This document shows positions 52,860 through 61,554 of a stretch of DNA of 64,000 nucleotides, piece by piece (position 1 is the stretch's first letter; every line of letters begins with the position of its first letter). The stretch comes from Embiotoca jacksoni (Eukaryota > Chordata > Actinopteri > Embiotocidae). The notes under the pieces are model-generated. The model had not been told where the DNA came from. It saw nothing but the letters and a program-made list of their open reading frames with translations, and did no database searches. The stretch is taken from positions 555,001-619,000 of the forward strand of contig JAKOON010000009.1 of assembly GCA_022577435.1 (NCBI GenBank). Reading direction: 5' to 3'. The position numbers and the translations under genes are program-made.

Positions 52860-55088
52860 ATGCGTGCATGCCGACTGTCCCCTCTGGCCCCGGCCAAGTC
52901 CTCACGAGTCTCCGTCTCTTAAGACCGCTTCCCATTTCACCCTTCATCCATTCTATCCGAAATGAGTTCCTTTGCAAAGCCTGGGATGACGGTAGCCGAC
53001 AGCAAGCCCGGTGCACACACACTCTCACACTCACACTCACACTCCTCCTCGTCCTCCTCCTCCTCAGCACAAACTTTCTGACTCGCTCAGTATGGTGAAA
53101 GATTCAATTTGATTCTCATACAATAGCCGGCTATTATCACAGAGAGGGACAAGAGCCCCTTATGGCAAAGCTTAGGAGGCCAAAGTCAGCTTACAGTAAA
53201 CAGTTGAACAGGCACGATCCCCTCCCTCTCAATATCAAGGCCCTGTTGGCTAAATAACTAGTTTTCTTCTCTTTGGATGAGACCATCTGCAGCCAAATCA
53301 ATTAAGCATCACAAATAAGCTGCGCTTCCAATCCGTCATGTGCTCCATCTCCCTATAGCGCCGATTCAGACCTTTTTTTTTTTTTTTTTTTTTTTTTTCT
53401 GGCGCTCCGCTCGGCGTCATTGAGAGCCGGCGTCCTGCGGGCGTCTGCTGATGAGAAGGATACAGTCTGTTATGGAAACTGCAGCTCTGGCGGCTCTGAT
53501 GGAGGCCGAAGGAGGGCAAGAAAGACGAGCCCGAGTGAAAAGAGGAGGGGGGGGGGGGGTGAAGCGTTGAAAGGCTTTCAGGTTGTGGTTCCCCCCTCTG
53601 GATGAATGTTTCCACCCGTGGAGCTGTAATGGATAAAAGTGTTTACTGTTACACGTTGGCAGGTGTCACTCTGTGTTGCGGCAGAGTTTGGACTGATGGA
53701 GGAGTTATTCTGCCGAGTCGGCTGCAGTAGTTCAGCACGAAAAATCTCTTTCAGTTTGGGGATTTTATCTCGGTGCATTGAAATATAACGACGCCGCAGC
53801 CGAGAAAAATATCCCATCATATCTGAAATAAACCTCTTTAGGCCACTGAATGTTTTTCGATGAGGAGTGTGCCACGTATTGTTAATTATAAATTTATTAT
53901 AGCTTTATTTTTAGACCGTCACGGGAAGAAACAGGAAATCTCCCACTTTGTGCACGTGTTGTAAAAACCATCTCCATCTTCATCTTTTGCCGACAACTCT
54001 TGATTTATTAAGTTGAGTATTCATCACCTCCAAATATGACATGTTCATCTATAAAGGATCAGTTCACACAAAGTACACCAAAATATAAAATATATATATA
54101 TATATTTACCTACTTTTAGTGTTATCTATCCACACACATAGTTTTTGGTTTTGTCTGCCGCTCATATTTTGCTGTGATTTGTGTGAACGGATCCTTCAAT
54201 CATTTGCATGTTCCTATAAATGATTTATTTCCATACTGTAAATATGAAAATGTAGAAAAAGGTTCCTAGTTTGCGTGTTTTTGGTTGTCGAGCCGTCGTT
54301 GAAGTTCTCTCTTCTCATCTTCTTCATTTCCACCCTCCATGTTTTCCTGGTTGCTGATGAGTCTGATCTGTTCACTGACTTCTTTTCACTTCTCTCTTTA
54401 TTTCCATCATTCGCTCTGCCTTTATTTGTTCAAACTTTTTTGCCCTCCTCCACCCTCTCTTTGCCGCCATGTCGTCCTTCCTCATCGCCTTCCTCGTCCT
54501 CTTCACTGCGACTACTTTTACATTTCTTCCTCTCTTCACGTTGTAATTTTATATCCATCACTTCTTTTTCTTCTCCTTCCATCTTCATCTCCTCATTTCT
54601 TTTTGACCCTAAAATCTCGTCTCTCTCTCCCTCTCTGCCCTCATCTTCCTGTCCTTGCTCCACCTCTGTCCACCCTCCTCTTCCTCTCCTCTTCCTCTCC
54701 TCGCTCCCTCCCAGCCCTTGCAGCCAGCAGTGGTCAGCTGCCCCTCTCCGGCCTCGACGGCGGTCACATTCTTCTGGGCGGACCCGGGGGCCCCGCTGTC
54801 CCCGCCTCCCTCCGCTCTTCTCTCTTCCTCAACCGCCCCACGCTCCTCCCCATGGTAACCGGCTCCATGGCGACCACCTCCTCGCCCGCCATGGGACTGG
54901 TCAGCAGCAGCAGCGGAGGGTGCGGCCCGAGGCTCTCGTTCTCCCAATCTCCGCCCGCCGGCACCAGCAACCTCATGAGCCCGACCTCGTGCCCGGAGGA
55001 GTCCGCTTCTCCTTGTTCAAGCCCCGCCTCTTTCTGTTCCTTCAGCGAAGCCTCGCCGCCACCCCTGGGAGGGGCCATGGCCGAGTGA
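43514..55088 (+). CDS. pou2f2: POU domain class 2 transcription factor 2 (Oct-2), whole coding span
   Basis: Sixteen exons in this span, with matched phases and GT-AG junctions, add up to 2163 coding bases, an exact multiple of three, giving 720 aa. Oct-2 is a nuclear transcription factor that binds the octamer ATGCAAAT; in mammals it acts in B cells and neurons with coactivators such as OCA-B (family knowledge). Order: N-terminal region (1-107), Gln-rich region (108-261), Gly/Ser/His-rich insert (262-324), POU-specific domain (325-399), linker (400-425), homeodomain (426-486) with recognition helix RVWFCNRRQ including the POU-type Cys, and Ser/Pro/Thr-rich C-terminus (487-720). The protein is longer than the mammalian form I recall (about 480-610 aa) because of the Gln-rich and Gly/Ser segments. 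ETM and [12 protein letters not shown] point to Oct-2 rather than Oct-1 (ENLS). Whether this is the a or b fish copy is not decided. Confidence 0.93.
44828..44879 (+). repeat. (TG)26 tract abutting exon 2 acceptor
   Basis: Twenty-six TG units followed by TTTCCTGCAG and exon 2. The tract occupies the place of the polypyrimidine tract, an arrangement like the (TG)m(T)n element before CFTR exon 9, where TDP-43 binding promotes skipping. It is complementary to the (AC)29 tract after exon 2. Confidence 0.97.
44890..44955 (+). CDS. pou2f2: pou2f2 exon 2
   Basis: 66 nt, phase 1 to phase 1, residues 11-32 of the 1B form: (D)[19 protein letters not shown] and two Ser. IRMSK is shared with mammalian Oct-2. 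Acceptor TTCCTGCAG, donor CAG|GTATAA. It is symmetric, so skipping would delete 22 residues without a frameshift. Its internal ATG at 44898 has A at -3 and could serve as a third start. It is flanked by complementary (TG)26 and (AC)29 arrays. Confidence 0.88.
44961..45018 (+). repeat. (AC)29 tract just after exon 2 donor
   Basis: Twenty-nine AC units start 6 nt after the exon 2 end and fill more than half of the 101-nt intron 2. CA repeats are bound by hnRNP L, which changes use of nearby exons (family knowledge). Confidence 0.97.
45057..45085 (+). CDS. pou2f2: pou2f2 exon 3
   Basis: 29 nt micro-sized exon, phase 1 to 0, encoding (D)SDRNSPDDQ, residues 33-42. It corresponds to the TDTERNGPD-type segment of mammalian Oct-2. 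Acceptor TGTTTCAG is good; donor CAG|GTTGGT departs from consensus at +3 and +5, so the exon may be weakly defined. Confidence 0.82.
45668..45724 (+). CDS. pou2f2: pou2f2 exon 4
   Basis: 57 nt, phase 0 to 0, residues 43-61: [28 protein letters not shown] is shared with mammalian Oct-2. Acceptor CGCTGCAG, donor AAG|GTGAGC. It is symmetric and could be skipped in frame. Confidence 0.9.
45847..45933 (+). CDS. pou2f2: candidate cassette exon between exons 4 and 5
   Basis: 87 nt bounded by CCTCCACAG and AAG|GTGAGA, open in the phase 0 frame that joins exons 4 and 5. It would insert 29 residues starting [15 protein letters not shown]. No counterpart in mammalian Oct-2 is known to me and its composition is unlike neighbouring exons, so it may be a chance match. 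It is treated as low-confidence. Confidence 0.22.
45961..45970 (+). promoter_or_regulatory. octamer decamer in intron 4
   Basis: ATGCAAATCA matches the immunoglobulin-type decamer ATGCAAATNA, the site bound by Oct-1 and Oct-2. It lies 237 bp after exon 4. Confidence 0.4.
46782..46919 (+). CDS. pou2f2: pou2f2 exon 5
   Basis: 138 nt, phase 0 to 0, residues 62-107. It starts [19 protein letters not shown], has a Q5 run and HHH, and ends [11 protein letters not shown], the QLML-GSQLAG block shared by Oct-2 and Oct-1. Acceptor TTCTCCCTCAG, donor GGG|GTGAGA. A (CA)20 array begins 8 nt into the following intron. Confidence 0.9.
46928..46966 (+). repeat. (CA)n immediately after exon 5 donor
   Basis: About 20 CA units beginning 9 nt past the exon 5 end, a position where hnRNP L binding could affect donor use. 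Confidence 0.95.
47934..48188 (+). CDS. pou2f2: pou2f2 exon 6, Gln-rich activation region
   Basis: 255 nt, phase 0 to 0, residues 108-192. It begins [20 protein letters not shown] and resembles the Oct-1 segment [20 protein letters not shown], followed by three AAH units, Q4 runs, and a C-terminal QPIQL block. HPIKQEQ contains a sumoylation-type motif IKQE with Lys 170. Gln-rich segments of this family are transcription-activating. The canonical mammalian Oct-2 I remember goes directly from GSQLAG to DIQQLL, so this symmetric exon may be optional. Acceptor CTCCCCCAG, donor CAG|GTACGA. The GC-rich codons keep all three frames open, which explains overlapping frames here. Confidence 0.88.
48189..48329 (+). 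other. pou2f2: intron 6, in-frame and stop-free
   Basis: 141 nt, exactly 47 codons, with no stop in the frame that joins exons 6 and 7. Retention would add a hydrophobic, Cys-containing segment that includes LTLLLFL. Splice sites are GTACGA and TTTGCAG. Confidence 0.7.
48330..48444 (+). CDS. pou2f2: pou2f2 exon 7
   Basis: 115 nt, phase 0 to 1, residues 193-230: [20 protein letters not shown] and on to [11 protein letters not shown]. The [13 protein letters not shown] block is strongly shared with mammalian Oct-2. Acceptor TGTTTGCAG, donor CAGG|GTGAGC. Confidence 0.93.
48623..48714 (+). CDS. pou2f2: pou2f2 exon 8
   Basis: 92 nt, phase 1 to 0, residues 231-261: [20 protein letters not shown] then [11 protein letters not shown]. 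It matches the Oct-2 GLLPTPNLFQLPQQTQGALL segment. Acceptor T8CAG after a strong T tract; donor CAG|GTGGGA. A (GAAA)n array begins about 23 nt into the next intron. Confidence 0.92.
48738..48812. repeat. (GAAA)n microsatellite in intron 8
   Basis: About 18 GAAA units close to the exon 8 donor. Confidence 0.96.
49177..49186 (+). promoter_or_regulatory. octamer decamer in intron 8
   Basis: ATGCAAATGA matches ATGCAAATNA, a binding site for the encoded protein. It lies about 430 bp before exon 9. Confidence 0.4.
49614..49883 (+). CDS. pou2f2: pou2f2 exon 9: Gly/Ser/His insert and start of POU-specific domain
   Basis: 270 nt, phase 0 to 0, residues 262-351. The first part is Gly/Ser/Ala/Thr-rich, then five GGH units (encoded by five copies of GGAGGTCAC at 49752-49796). 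From residue 325 it reads [20 protein letters not shown] and ends IKLGFTQ, the start of the POU-specific domain; ARTFKQ is the Oct-2 form. The low-complexity part replaces a Pro/His-rich stretch in mammalian Oct-2. The acceptor GATGTCGCAG has a poor polypyrimidine tract; donor CAG|GTGAGG is followed by a short (GT)n from 49891. Confidence 0.92.
49752..49796 (+). repeat. five 9-bp tandem repeats inside exon 9
   Basis: Five exact copies of GGAGGTCAC encode (Gly-Gly-His)5. The perfect copy identity suggests recent expansion. Each copy holds an AGGTCA half-site and neighbouring half-sites are 3 bp apart. Confidence 0.97.
49969..50110 (+). CDS. pou2f2: pou2f2 exon 10: POU-specific domain core
   Basis: 142 nt, phase 0 to 1, residues 352-398. 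It starts [20 protein letters not shown], covers the DNA-reading helix (SQTTISRFE) and ends LLEKWLSDA. Against mammalian Oct-2 as I recall it, only two differences are seen (GDVGV for GDVGL, LSDA for LNDA). Intron 9 before it is only 85 nt. Acceptor CTCCGTCAG, donor GCAG|GTGAGT. Confidence 0.96.
50355..50503 (+). CDS. pou2f2: pou2f2 exon 11: linker and first helix of the homeodomain
   Basis: 149 nt, phase 1 to 0, residues 399-448. The linker [16 protein letters not shown] is Ser/Met-rich; the homeodomain begins at residue 426 with [20 protein letters not shown], the N-terminal arm doubling as a nuclear localisation signal. It ends NFCS where mammalian Oct-2 has SFLA, just after helix 1. Acceptor CTCTTGCAG, donor TCG|GTAGCA, which is weak at +4 and +5. 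Failure to splice would extend the open frame 64 codons into intron 11 and truncate the homeodomain. Confidence 0.94.
50795..50860. mobile_element. degenerate 'GGCCACTTTATTAGGTAC' repeat remnant in intron 11
   Basis: AGGTGGCCAGTTTATTATGT followed by ACGCCTGTAAAATCTAATGC resembles the same common fish repeat end as the remnant at 29862, with several substitutions. Only a short part is recognisable. Confidence 0.45.
51166..51363 (+). CDS. pou2f2: pou2f2 exon 12: homeodomain helices 2-3
   Basis: 198 nt, phase 0 to 0, residues 449-514. [20 protein letters not shown] then [18 protein letters not shown] completes the homeodomain; the recognition helix keeps Trp, Phe, Cys, Asn and Arg in the POU pattern. 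After it come Ser/Thr/Pro-rich sequence and KASCYSPHM, like the PASYSPHM of mammalian Oct-2. Acceptor TTTTTCCTCCTCAG, donor ATG|GTACGG. Confidence 0.97.
51466..51514 (+). CDS. pou2f2: pou2f2 exon 13
   Basis: 49 nt, phase 0 to 1, residues 515-530: [16 protein letters not shown]. It corresponds to the LSQASSSLSTT segment of mammalian Oct-2. Acceptor CTCCGTCCAG, donor ACAG|GTGAGC. Confidence 0.86.
52130..52253 (+). CDS. pou2f2: pou2f2 exon 14
   Basis: 124 nt, phase 1 to 2, residues 531-571 plus two bases. Ser/Thr/Pro-rich: [20 protein letters not shown], then PPPHS and [15 protein letters not shown] and GL-GLNTG match mammalian Oct-2 (GLNPSTG), the point at which its C-termini diverge by splicing. 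Acceptor TTCCTCTCAG, donor CTGG|GTGAGC. Reading into the intron gives an immediate stop (GGG TGA), so retention would end the protein here. Confidence 0.88.
52629..52681 (+). repeat. (GT)26 just before exon 15 acceptor
   Basis: About 26 GT units ending 26 nt before exon 15, in the place where the branch point and polypyrimidine tract are expected. Confidence 0.96.
52708..52781 (+). CDS. pou2f2: pou2f2 exon 15, sandwiched by (GT)n
   Basis: 74 nt, phase 2 to 1, residues 572-596: [20 protein letters not shown] and ATMQ. It matches the mammalian Oct-2 segment STMVGLSSGLSPALMSNNPL then ATIQ. Acceptor CACATTTCAG. The exon ends CAAG and the intron is (GT)38 from its first base, so the donor is CAAG|GTGTGT. 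It is asymmetric; skipping shifts exon 16 to another open frame. Confidence 0.88.
52782..52857 (+). repeat. (GT)38 forming the exon 15 donor
   Basis: Thirty-eight GT units start exactly at the splice junction, so the intron's first 76 nt are the microsatellite. Confidence 0.97.
53090..53345. promoter_or_regulatory. candidate conserved non-coding element in intron 15
   Basis: About 250 bp of balanced, repeat-free sequence within a repeat-rich intron. It includes AATAGCCGGCTATT-type symmetry near 53124-53137, CCTTATGGC near 53158, and homeodomain-like CAATTAAGC near 53299. No open frame or splice sites of note. The texture suggests selection, but only alignment can show it. Confidence 0.3.
54200..54209 (-). 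promoter_or_regulatory. octamer decamer in intron 15
   Basis: TCATTTGCAT on the + strand is the inverse form of ATGCAAATNA, the Ig light-chain type decamer. Confidence 0.4.
54270..54714 (+). other. pou2f2: extended polypyrimidine tract before exon 16
   Basis: About 440 nt of strongly C/T-rich sequence runs into the exon 16 acceptor (CTCCCTCCCAG). It explains long Ser/Pro/Leu/Phe open frames joined to exon 16. Polypyrimidine-tract binding proteins could have many sites here. Confidence 0.75.
54715..55088 (+). CDS. pou2f2: pou2f2 exon 16, C-terminal coding exon
   Basis: 374 nt, entered in phase 1, residues 597-720 and TGA at 55086-55088. [20 protein letters not shown] matches mammalian Oct-2 [27 protein letters not shown] matches its SPLFLNHAGLPLL block. 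It then becomes Ser/Pro-rich ([17 protein letters not shown]) and ends GGAMAE. A second frame stays open through the exon to TGA at 55097-55099 and would be used if exon 15 is skipped. Confidence 0.93.
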
Positions 55089-56894
55089 CGCCTGACTGAC
55101 AGCCAAAGTTTCCTATCGGAGGAGGACGAGGAAGGAGGAAGAGGAGGAATTAAAGGAGCTTTACAAATCTGAATTTACAACCTCGCCTTTCAACCAAAGC
55201 CATCTCTCCGTCTGATCCGTCTCTCAGTTTTTCTTTCTCTCTGCGTCGCCCCGCCGAAGTCTTCTGAAGCCAAAAATATACACAGACGGACGAGTGGACG
55301 AAGCAAAGAGAGAGGGAGGACGGGGAGGAGAGAGAGAACTGCAGAAGGAAAGGGGGGAAATCTGAAACCAAATAATGATCTACAGCTGGAGAGGTGACGC
55401 TGAGGAGCGTTTCTGCTCGACGTCGGGAGAAACGAACACCAGGCTTTAAAAAAAAAAACACAAAAAACAAACTCGATGAGGGCAGGGATGAAGAACTGAA
55501 ACTGTGTGTGAAACGGGAGGCAAAGAAAAAGACTTGTTTAACAAGCCCGGAAGGTCGTTGGGGTTGCAACCAAATTAAAACAAAAAAAGAAAATATGCTC
55601 GAAGAGAGACACACACTTACAAAGATGTAAACCAAAATCTCCAAATACCAAAAACTGAAAACCAAAAAAACCACAAAAAAACAACAAAAAAAACAACAAA
55701 CGGAGAGAAAAGCTTTAGTTCAAAAAGACTTTTTGCATTCTGATCTGTGCAGGATCAGTTTAGTACTTCATTCGACGTCATGCCAAACATTTCCCATCTC
55801 ACTCAGGATTTCCTTTTTTTTTTATTTACATTTTGAGTTGAAGAAGCATCTATTTTTCTATTATTTTGTATTCTTTGCTCTTAATGGTACTTTTTTTTTT
55901 TTTTATTCAACACTACGTACAGTTGGATGTTTTACAGCCGATCCCACTCGCAGGACATCAACCTACCTCTCTCTTTACAGCTTTACAGTGATCGACCTAC
56001 CTTAGGGTGTTTGTTTTATGGGTCCGGAGTAGCAGACGGGTGGGGTTTACTACTAGAACTGCCGTAGTGTCAGGTAAGATGCCAGTCCATAAAAAAACTG
56101 TGGTACAAAAATAACTTTTAAAAGCTTTCTGGTGTTCATTACATCGTACTGTGTAGCAGAATCTGCCCTTCTGGCACGAATATGGGATAAAAAAAAAAAA
56201 ACGCCATCATGTGTTGGAAACTCCACTCTGACTCGGTCTGTGAAGTTCAAATGAATATATTGGTCAAATTTAGTTGTAATGTTGATTTGATTGCTTCAAA
56301 GTGAATTTTTGGGGAATTTTTACATCTTAATTTTCTCATAAAGGTGATTTTCATCCCCATTTTTGTCGACATTATCGTCATCATCGCTCAAAACCGCTTC
56401 TACTGCCTTCACAGAGGATTTACGCCGACTACAGGCAGATGTGGACAAACGGTCTCGGGATTTTTTTTTTTTTTTTTTAATTTCAATATTATTTGCCTTC
56501 TTTTGATTTTTCATCAACCCCCCCCCCCTCCCCCCCCCTCCCCATACACAACCATCGTCCATGTCATCTTCCAGACTGCTCACCCACCGCCAGTCACTCT
56601 TGGATACCAAAGCATCGCCTCTGGCAGCGTTGTCTCTGGATTCGCCCGGGAGACGAGTGTCCAGACAAAAAACCTCAGCAGTGTCAGAGGGAGAAAAAAA
56701 AAAACACCCTACACATACACTACAAGTGTAAGAAAGACCAAAACCAAAAAAAAAAAAAAACATAAAATAAAAGAACAAAAGGAAGAGGTGAAGCACCGGC
56801 GTTCCCCTTACTGCCCCCAAAACCCTGCCCTCCATCCCTCCCTCCCTCCCATCTGCCCCTCCCCTTTGTCTCCGAAGATCAGATCAAAGGGGCC

Positions 56895-57070
56895 AAAAGA
56901 AAACGAGGAGGAGGAGGAGGAGAAGGAGAAGAAGAAGAAGAAGAGAAGAAGGAGAAGTGGTCAGGAGCGGAGGAGCCAAAGGTCTGAAAAGCTGCAGGGG
57001 GAAAGCAGGAAGGAGATGAAGAAGAAGAAGAAGAGGAGGAGGAGGAGGAGGAGGAAGAGGAGCAGGAGCT
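56895..57070. repeat. GAG/AAG purine tract in 3' UTR
   Basis: Mostly GAG, AAG and AGG triplets, with a less regular middle. It gives Lys/Glu/Arg-rich or Ser-rich frames that are not taken as genes. Confidence 0.85.
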
Positions 57071-57818
57071 GGTGCGCTCAAAGCAGCGGACCAAATAACC
57101 AAAAAGTAAACCCAAAACCAAAAGCTACTACTACTGCTACTAGTTATGTACGAGTGACTGAACTGTAACTAAACCAAATACAAACAAAGAGAGGGGGGAG
57201 GAAGTGGGGTGGGGGGGGATGGGGGGGGTGAGGAAGGCCCCCGTCTGTCTGTTCGTCTTTTAACTGTGATTGCTGTTTCTCGTATCAACAGACAGAAGCG
57301 CCCCCTCCCTCCCTCCCTCCCTCCCCCCCCTCCCCCTCCCTCTGCCGGAAAAACCTCGGCTTTGTTCTCACTTTCTTTTTCCTGGATGGATAAAAATATG
57401 GAATAACCTCAACAAAACTGACTTTGAGAATATATATATTTTTGGTTTTGCTTTCCATAGTGTGTCTGTTACTGATGTATGGATTTGTCTCATTGCTTTC
57501 TATTTATTACGCGGTTGGGAAGGAGGGAGGGAGGGGGGGTGGGGGGGGTTGCCTATTTTCATATCTTCATGTCTCTTCAATTGTGCGCCGGGTTTTTTGT
57601 TGTTGTTTTGTTTTATGGTTGGAAATAACTGTGAAAATGTAGCTTTCAAGTATCTTGAAACCTACCTCAGAAAACGTTTCTTTTTTTTTTTGTTTGTTTT
57701 TTGTTTTTGTTGTTGATCCAGAATATCGTGAAAAAGCCAAAACTGAAAACCAAAGGCAAAACTTTTTAGACGTACAACAATACCAAATAGAACAACCAAA
57801 CCAATGCACAAGCTGTTT

Positions 57819-57823
<5 letters not shown>

Positions 57824-57891
<68 letters not shown>
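57824..57891. repeat. (GT)n microsatellite in 3' UTR
   Basis: About 33 GT units with one TT near the start. UG repeats in 3' UTRs bind CELF and TDP-43 proteins (family knowledge). Confidence 0.95.
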
Positions 57892-57894
<3 letters not shown>

Positions 57895-60800
57895 AGATTC
57901 TCTTGCATAAAAACCAAACCGTAAAAACCCACAACACACTTGTTGGACAAAATCTTTTTTTTTTTTTTTTTAGGCGGTTTAAAGCAAAACTCTGGTCGTT
58001 TTTCAACCTGCGCTTGTTTCCACCGTTTTCCACTCGTACTGATCCGCTCCCGTTCCTCTCGTCTTTCTCTTTTTTTTTTTTTTTTTCAAATGTATTTTTG
58101 ATCACATAACTCACTGTACGTTTTCTCCGCTTTTACATACATGTTGAAACCAACACGTGTTTCTTTTTGATGTTCATGTTGAGAACAACTTCTAATCACT
58201 TAAAGCTTCATTTTAAATCAACCAGGGAAACGTAGTTCAAGAACGACACCGGTGGTTTGGCACGTTGTAGAAGATGTGTACAGTCCATTCAAAAGCGTGT
58301 AATAGACACGCCCGTCCACCAGAGCAAAACGTGAAATAGCTACGCTTGGCGATGTATAGGCGTGACAGATACACGTTTCAGAAAAGGAAACCATTTCAAT
58401 CATGTGATTCACAGGAAAACAAAACCGTCAACAAAAACACATGCGAACCAGTAAACTGAGCTCAACTGGCTCATCTGACTATTTCACCAGATTTACAATC
58501 AAACGGTTTTTGATATTTTTTGGAGTCGATCACTGTGGCGGGAAAACGTAAACAAAACAAGACCCGGGTCGAAACCAGAGACGAGCTTTAATACAAATGG
58601 ACACAAATACCGAAGGCAACCAGCGATGATGATGATATGGGGGGAGGAGGGCGGAGGGGGGGGGGATTAAAGGCTGTTAACGTCCACTTTTAGAGGGATT
58701 GTATCCATTAGTTCTTCTAGGTTTTGTAGGAGGAAATAATCTATGTTGAACGGCTCCTGTTGTTGCTCGTGTGTAAAAAGGCTGCGACTATTATCCGAAG
58801 ACGACGACCGAAGACGACGACGACTTGATTTAAGAACCAAAAGCTTTAAAACTCTTTTATCTCTCACGGGCTCTTTGTTGGAAAAAAAAAAATATTTGTA
58901 TTTATTGTACGAGGGAGGTGTGTGCTTTTTCCGGGGATGGGGAAAATTAGTCTGTTTGTATTTAATGAACTTCTTTGTCTCTCTCCTTGTTTTATTTATT
59001 GATTCTTTATTTATGTATTTATTGGATTCTATTTAAGTCCTTCTGGATCTTTGTAATAGTTTTTCAGGGGATGTTGCGAGGCTTGTATCTGCAAAGAGGG
59101 GGGGATGTTCTTGAGATCGAGACGAGAAGAGACGATGCCAAACGAATGTTTTCAAAGCAAAACCAAACCTAAAAAGACTGTTTGTAACCCGAGACAGAGA
59201 GGACGTAGCAGGGGGACGGCGGCGGAGGGACACTTTCAAACCAGCTCGCTCACCCGAGGTCAGCGTGTCGCGTTTCAAACGTCACAGAACTTGAACTGTG
59301 GCTTTTATCTGCAGTAGATGAGCTTTACTTTCCTGTCGTGCTGATTTTTATTGTTTTTAAATGACGGTTTCAAAAAATGGTTTCCACTTTTCACCAGCGG
59401 TTCACGCTCTGACGCCAGCGCAGATTTAGCCGAGCTTTTACAACAAGCGTTTACTAAACGGAGAATTACACGTCGGTAAATGAATTAAGACCGGTTGCAC
59501 CGCGCAGAAGGAGTTTCAAGTAGAGATTCGTTTTTCCATCCGGAGCCTGAGGTCTTCGATGAGCCAGAGCTAACGATAAACATGGCTGACCTGATGAGAA
59601 AAACTGTTTAAATTATGTAAACCGGAAGATTCGGTAAAATCCCATATTTGTCTAACGGACCTGTTCCAGGTGGGTTTTATCTGCTGCTTCACATCCTGAA
59701 GCCGACATGCTGTCAGTCGCCGGAAAGTACGCTGATCTGACGATGACGTACTTCCTGTTCCAAACCGGTTCGACCGGTCGGCGTTTGACGCGTTTCTCCA
59801 CTTTCGTCCTCTTGTTTTGGTTTTGAAATCCAACACGTCCGTCCCGAAGCCGTGACTTTCCTCCGTTCACGTCTCCTCCTCTGCTCTCTGAAAAGCTTTT
59901 CCGATTTCCCCTCCGTCCCGCTGCAGGACGAGGGGCTTTAAACTCATACCTCTGATGCTCTGATGATAAAAAAAAAAAAAAAACAACCAACCAAATAGAC
60001 GTTCAAGCTTTAATGACGGAAAAATAAAAAAGAACAAAAAACTACAAAAAAAATAGACGTGACTTGTCTGAACTCAGGAGTGAGGGATGTGAAACTGGCC
60101 CGAGCAAGTTTAGTTTGATGAAGGGGGGAAAAAAAACCCAGATTTTCTCGAACCAGTTGTTCTTATGGCTTTAACCTCGCCGAGCGCCGCCGAGGACGAG
60201 GACGCCGCCGTGTTCTGTGGAGAAGGAGGTGTGTGTGTATATTCATGACTGCTGTCGGAGGAAAACACCCAAAACAAGTTTCTCCTCAAAGTTCAAATGT
60301 TAAGTTATTGTTTCGTCGCCCACCTCTCGGGGATGGGGGGATGAGGGGGGGGGGGATGTTTCCAAGTCCACTGTGGATCTTAAAGCCCGCGTGGACGTCA
60401 GACTGAACAAAACACAGCTTTATGGGTTATTTTGGGTTGTTGTTGGTTTTTTTTGGACCATTTCTAGTCGTCGTTTCTTCGACTCCAACAGCAGCGCAGC
60501 TCCGTCTGTACGTGTGCCTGCGTTAGTCCGACTCGTCTGCGGCGGACAGAGAATGATACCAAAGTTAAAACACCGCCGCAGCGAGACGCGACGCCACAAA
60601 CGCAACGCAGTCATCCCACGTGTATATAAGCATTCAGGATTCTTGTTCGGGACTGTAACCCATCAAAATAAAAAGGATATCCAGCGCCTGACGTTAATAT
60701 TAAAACACTGTCAGATAAATAAGAGCACTTCAGGCCTTGGCAGTTTTCTACTGTAGTTCTTCTGTGGCTGTGAATGTTGATTTTACTACTCTGCTCAAGT

Positions 60801-61554
60801 CACCGTGAAATATAAAAAAAAAATTTAAAAAAAGACTCTTTATTTCTTTCTCTTTTTTTTTTTTTGGCCTTGAGAACACAAAATGTTAATACCTGCTTAC
60901 CAGACAGAGTAAAAATAAGTGAGAGAATAACTTCAGTCAATATTGTTTGCCCCGCGTTATTGTTGAGTTATTTAGGAGACATTTAAAAAGAAAACGTTTT
61001 CCTCTCTATTTTTTCTACAATGCAGCTTAAATCCAAAGGTTAAGAGGACAGCAAAGATAGATTTTACTGCTAAAGAAAAAGAAAAAAAAAAAAACCTCAA
61101 TAGTGAAAACCAAAGAGCTCCACTGTATCTTCTCACTTTGATTTCCTTTCATTTATTTTTCCTCCGCATTGTACAACTCCCACGATTTTATGATGTAAAC
61201 TCCAAAAGTGTTCTTTAATATAGCCTAATAATAACGATGATGATGGTGATGATGATGATGGTGACGGTGGTGGTGATGAAACATAAAAGATGAAAGGAAC
61301 ACCACTCTGAGCTTTAGTATCTGTTTTTCGGGTCCTTTGTTTTTGTTTTTTTTTCCTGTTTTGGAAGTATGCTTACAATATGCTGTTTTTTGACCTCGAG
61401 GTTCTCTCTGTCTGAGTTGATTCTATAACCTGATTCTGTTGGAAACGTTTGGGTTTGAAACTGTTCTCTACTGTCCCTTAACTCATCGCTATCTGTGTGC
61501 CTGTTGTTTTGGGGGCCAGGGAAACGGGGACAAAACAAACCTGTAAGTGTTAGA

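Noticed and set aside
56344..57168. 274-codon Lys/Glu/Arg-rich frame in the 3' UTR
   Set aside because: It reads GAG/AAG purine tracts and homopolymers after the pou2f2 stop; no homology recognised.
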